Assembly: GCA_008000375.1 (NCBI GenBank)
Contig: SMOI01000273.1
Span: 1-42,050 of the forward strand
Origin: Poteriospumella lacustris
Taxonomy: Eukaryota; Sar; Chrysophyceae; Chromulinales; Dinobryaceae
Length of the DNA stretch: 42,050 nucleotides
Direction: 5' to 3'
Positions 39,972-42,050 of the stretch are shown here, piece by piece (position 1 is the first letter of the stretch; every line of letters starts with the position of its first letter). The notes beneath the pieces were generated by a model. That model had not been told where the DNA came from. It saw nothing but the letters and a program-made list of their open reading frames with translations, and searched no databases. The translations under genes and the position numbers were made by a program.

Positions 39972-40955
39972 ATGTCGGCGCTGTCGGCGAATGCTTTGCT
40001 GGCTCAACTCTATGAAACGATACGAGAAGACAAGGATCGATTGATGATGACGTACGAGGACCAGCTCAGTGCTGCGCATGGCCGCGTCGTCGCTCTGCAG
40101 GAGAAATGCGACAAGTGGAAGCGCTATCTCCGCAAAACGAAGGACGATTTCGACGTGTTACAAGCCAAAATGATGCAGTTGCGAGGAAAGGACGGCGAGT
40201 CTGGCCGCCCTTCTCGAAGCGGTCGCCCGGTGGAGCCGCACGGCGGCGGCGGTGCCAAAGTGACCATTCCCCTCCGCAGCCCGCTCCCACTTCAACTCGT
40301 CTCCACCACACCCTCCACAAACCAATCCGTGCTGCCTCCTCCAGATCTACCCATGGAGCCGCCATTATCAATGAACCGCGTGACGGGCGAGAAACGCAAA
40401 CGCTCCGAGATGGTCGCTGAGGATGCCACCCGTTTCACGTCCGGTGCGACGTCGGTGAAGCCCACCGCCCCTGCCAGTGCCACCGCCCTTCCTCAACGGT
40501 CGCTCACGTTCACCAGCAAAAGCCCTGCGTCCTCAAACAGACCCAGGGACACGTCGAAGGAGAATGAAACAGTCGGCGTGGTGCCCACGGCGCCTCGTAC
40601 CAGCGCCATGCCCGCACCCTCCACCGCCGCCACCGTCACCGCCACCACACGCGGGGCCGTATCCTCGCCCACCAACGCAGCAGCGCCACCGTCCGCCACC
40701 GCAGGCACAGCGAAGCACGTGCCGAAGTTCGTCGACGTGGTGCGCGGCAAAGACGCACGCGCCGCGTTGCCGGGCCACACGTGTCGCGACTGCGCCGCGT
40801 TCTACGACGCGATGGTCGAGCAGGGCATCGTCAACGACGACAACCGCGCGCTGTTTCTGCAGTCGTGTTCGCGCCACAAGGCGCAGTGGGCCATCCCCGA
40901 CACACCCGACAGCTTCTGGGACATTTCCGTCAACACGCCCGCCGCTTGGAAGTGA
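39972..40955 (+). CDS. CtIP/Sae2/Com1-type DNA end-resection factor
   Basis: 327 residues, no intron. The N-terminal ~70 residues are a coiled coil (LLAQLYETIREDKDRLMMTY, then LQEKCDKWKRYLRKTKDDF), as expected for the tetramerising N-end of CtIP/Ctp1. A long Ser/Thr/Pro/Ala-rich linker follows. The C-terminal 80 residues carry the Sae2/CtIP signature: FVDVVRGKDARAALPGHTC, R-D-C (Cys271 and Cys274, CxxC), then QSCSRHK (Cys299, His302) and a TPDSFWDI ending. The family works with Mre11-Rad50-Nbs1/Xrs2 to start resection of double-strand breaks and remove hairpins and protein adducts. TPDSFWD contains a Thr-Pro site where CDK phosphorylation is conserved in relatives. Short compared with human CtIP, similar to yeast Sae2. 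Confidence 0.88.
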   Translation: MSALSANALLAQLYETIREDKDRLMMTYEDQLSAAHGRVVALQEKCDKWKRYLRKTKDDFDVLQAKMMQLRGKDGESGRPSRSGRPVEPHGGGGAKVTIPLRSPLPLQLVSTTPSTNQSVLPPPDLPMEPPLSMNRVTGEKRKRSEMVAEDATRFTSGATSVKPTAPASATALPQRSLTFTSKSPASSNRPRDTSKENETVGVVPTAPRTSAMPAPSTAATVTATTRGAVSSPTNAAAPPSATAGTAKHVPKFVDVVRGKDARAALPGHTCRDCAAFYDAMVEQGIVNDDNRALFLQSCSRHKAQWAIPDTPDSFWDISVNTPAAWK

Positions 40956-41172
40956 AACCAGCCCTCCCGACGGTGTACGTGACTTGACGATGGCCAAAGC
41001 GATGGCGATGGCGATGAGGATGGCGATGATAAAGGCGGTGACTTGTATTACAGCGGATAGGACGACGACATTGACGATGTATTACTGCAGTGGGGAGAGG
41101 GGGAGAGAAAGGAGGAGAGAGGGGAAGAGAGAGACACAGTGTGTGTGTGTGGGGGGGGGGCGGTGTGCGGTG
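40956..41172. other. Convergent gap with simple repeats
   Basis: A GATGGC repeat (about 40988-41030), GGGAGAGA-rich purine tract (41090-41132) and a (GT)n run followed by G10 (41139-41161) fill the gap between the CtIP-like gene and the last gene. No coding sequence. Confidence 0.7.
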
Positions 41173-41977
41173 TCAGTGGTGGGACTGGGACGCGAGGAAG
41201 GCCGCGCGTGTCTCGAGATGCGCTTGCCACTCGGTCTCTCGGTGGGCGTCTTGCAGTGCGGTTTCGCCGGCGATCAAGGCGCGTACGGAGTCCGCCATCG
41301 ACGAGGGGAACTGTGCCACATCGGTGGGCAGGTCGTCGGCGGCCGGTGGCTCGTCCTCGCACCACTCCTGCCACGCCGACTGCGCGATCACCTGCGCATC
41401 CAGATCCACCGTCTGTGCGCGCTCTTGGTCGGCTGCGTAGGCGGCGGCGAGGCGGGCGTACGACTGAGCGACGCGGTCGCTGGTCGGCGCGGAGGAGGAG
41501 GAGGCGGAAGAAGCGAAGGCGCGTTGCACCGCCTCGGCGAGCGTCTCGACGGCGTCGGAGAGGTCGCTCGTGTCGTGCGCAGCGGCAGTGTCGCTGGCAC
41601 TGGCCGCGGGGACAGGAGGCAGTGGTGGTGGTGGTGGTGGCAGCGTGACGCCGCTCTGCGACTGCAGCAGGGCGCGCCACTGCGGGTGATGCGTCGCCCA
41701 CAGCGCACCGAACTGAGCCTTCTCGTTCTGCAGCGCCTTTGCGTACCACGCGATCCACGTGGCCTCGTCAATGGGCACAGCGGGCAGCGCTGCCGTCGCT
41801 GGGACGGGCGGAGGAGATACAGCGCCACCGCTGAATCCGCCACCGCCACCGCTGAATCCGCCACCGCCACCGCTAAAACCGCCACCGCCACCGCCACCGC
41901 CACCGCCACCGCCACCGCCACCGCCACCGCCACCGCCACCGCCACCGCCCCCGCCCCCGCCCCCGCCCCCGCCCCCG

Positions 41978-42013
<36 letters not shown>

Positions 42014-42050
42014 CCGCCGCGAATCCCCCCACCACCCCCCCCGCCCGCCG
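41173..42050 (-). CDS. Poly-glycine protein of unknown function, 5' end outside window
   Basis: The readable C-terminal part is about 240 residues. It starts with Gly-rich GGGGGFSGG units (three Phe-Ser interruptions), then AVSPPPVPATAALPAVP, then a predicted helix IDEATWIAWYAKALQNEKAQF and WATHHPQWRALLQSQ. A proline run, a Ser/Ala-rich stretch and an acidic helical tail (WQEWCEDEP, then ETEWQAHLETRAAF) end at 41173. An ATG-less open frame continues through a GGT/GGC array toward the edge. The W-x-x-W-Y-x-K-A helix recalls short C-terminal motifs of some RNA-binding proteins, but I do not recognise the family. The frame beyond the C35 run cannot be trusted. Confidence 0.55.
41868..42012. repeat. 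GCCACC array grading into a C35 homopolymer
   Basis: (GCCACC)n units (about 41878-41946) become GCCCCC units and then an uninterrupted run of about 35 C (41978-42012), followed by more C-rich sequence. On the minus strand every unit encodes glycine. A run this long is a likely assembly or base-calling problem point. Confidence 0.9.

Overview
This is nuclear DNA from a GC-rich, intron-poor unicellular eukaryote. The evidence is GT-AG introns of about 65-240 bases (one each in the 4051 and 8168 genes, two in the 23489 gene, four in the Arp2 gene), eukaryote-only genes (Arp2, Sfi1-type centrin-binding protein, CtIP/Sae2, SLC35F-type carrier), monocistronic genes on both strands and many micro- and minisatellites. 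H-type lectins, BspA-like FNQPL repeat proteins and a Crinkler/RHS-type P-loop protein together suggest a free-living protist such as an amoeba or alga. I cannot name the species and saw no rRNA or tRNA gene.

Layout. 1-16,200 is mostly core genes: a 5'-truncated Sfi1-like protein (3-1526), a repeat-filled gap holding two copies of a ~450-500 bp element (1611-3092), a two-exon helical protein (4051-5357), Arp2 in five exons (6190-7720), an SLC35F-like transporter (8168-9734, minus), a large ankyrin protein (10377-13702) and transketolase (14053-16209, minus). 16,210-18,143 is AT-richer and repetitive, and includes a relic of the 3' end of the next gene.

18,144-35,613 is accessory in character. 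It holds a membrane-anchored SGNH/PC-esterase-like protein (minus), two divergent BspA-like FNQPL repeat genes with a scrambled partial copy behind the larger one, a three-exon TPR-like gene, two tandemly duplicated three-domain H-type lectin genes, a small secreted protein made of four cysteine-bounded repeats, a third H-type lectin gene, and a membrane-anchored protein with PD-(D/E)XK-like nuclease motifs. 36,473-42,050 returns to higher GC: a P-loop NTPase of Crinkler/RHS type (minus), the CtIP/Sae2/Com1 DNA-end-resection factor, and a poly-glycine protein running off the right edge (minus).

The core genes do not form a pathway; their order looks like ordinary eukaryotic interspersion. The lectins, the secreted Cys-repeat protein and the FNQPL proteins are plausibly surface or secreted recognition factors that turn over by local duplication and gene conversion. 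The Crinkler-like NTPase and its convergent nuclease-like neighbour could be functionally linked, but that is inference from proximity.
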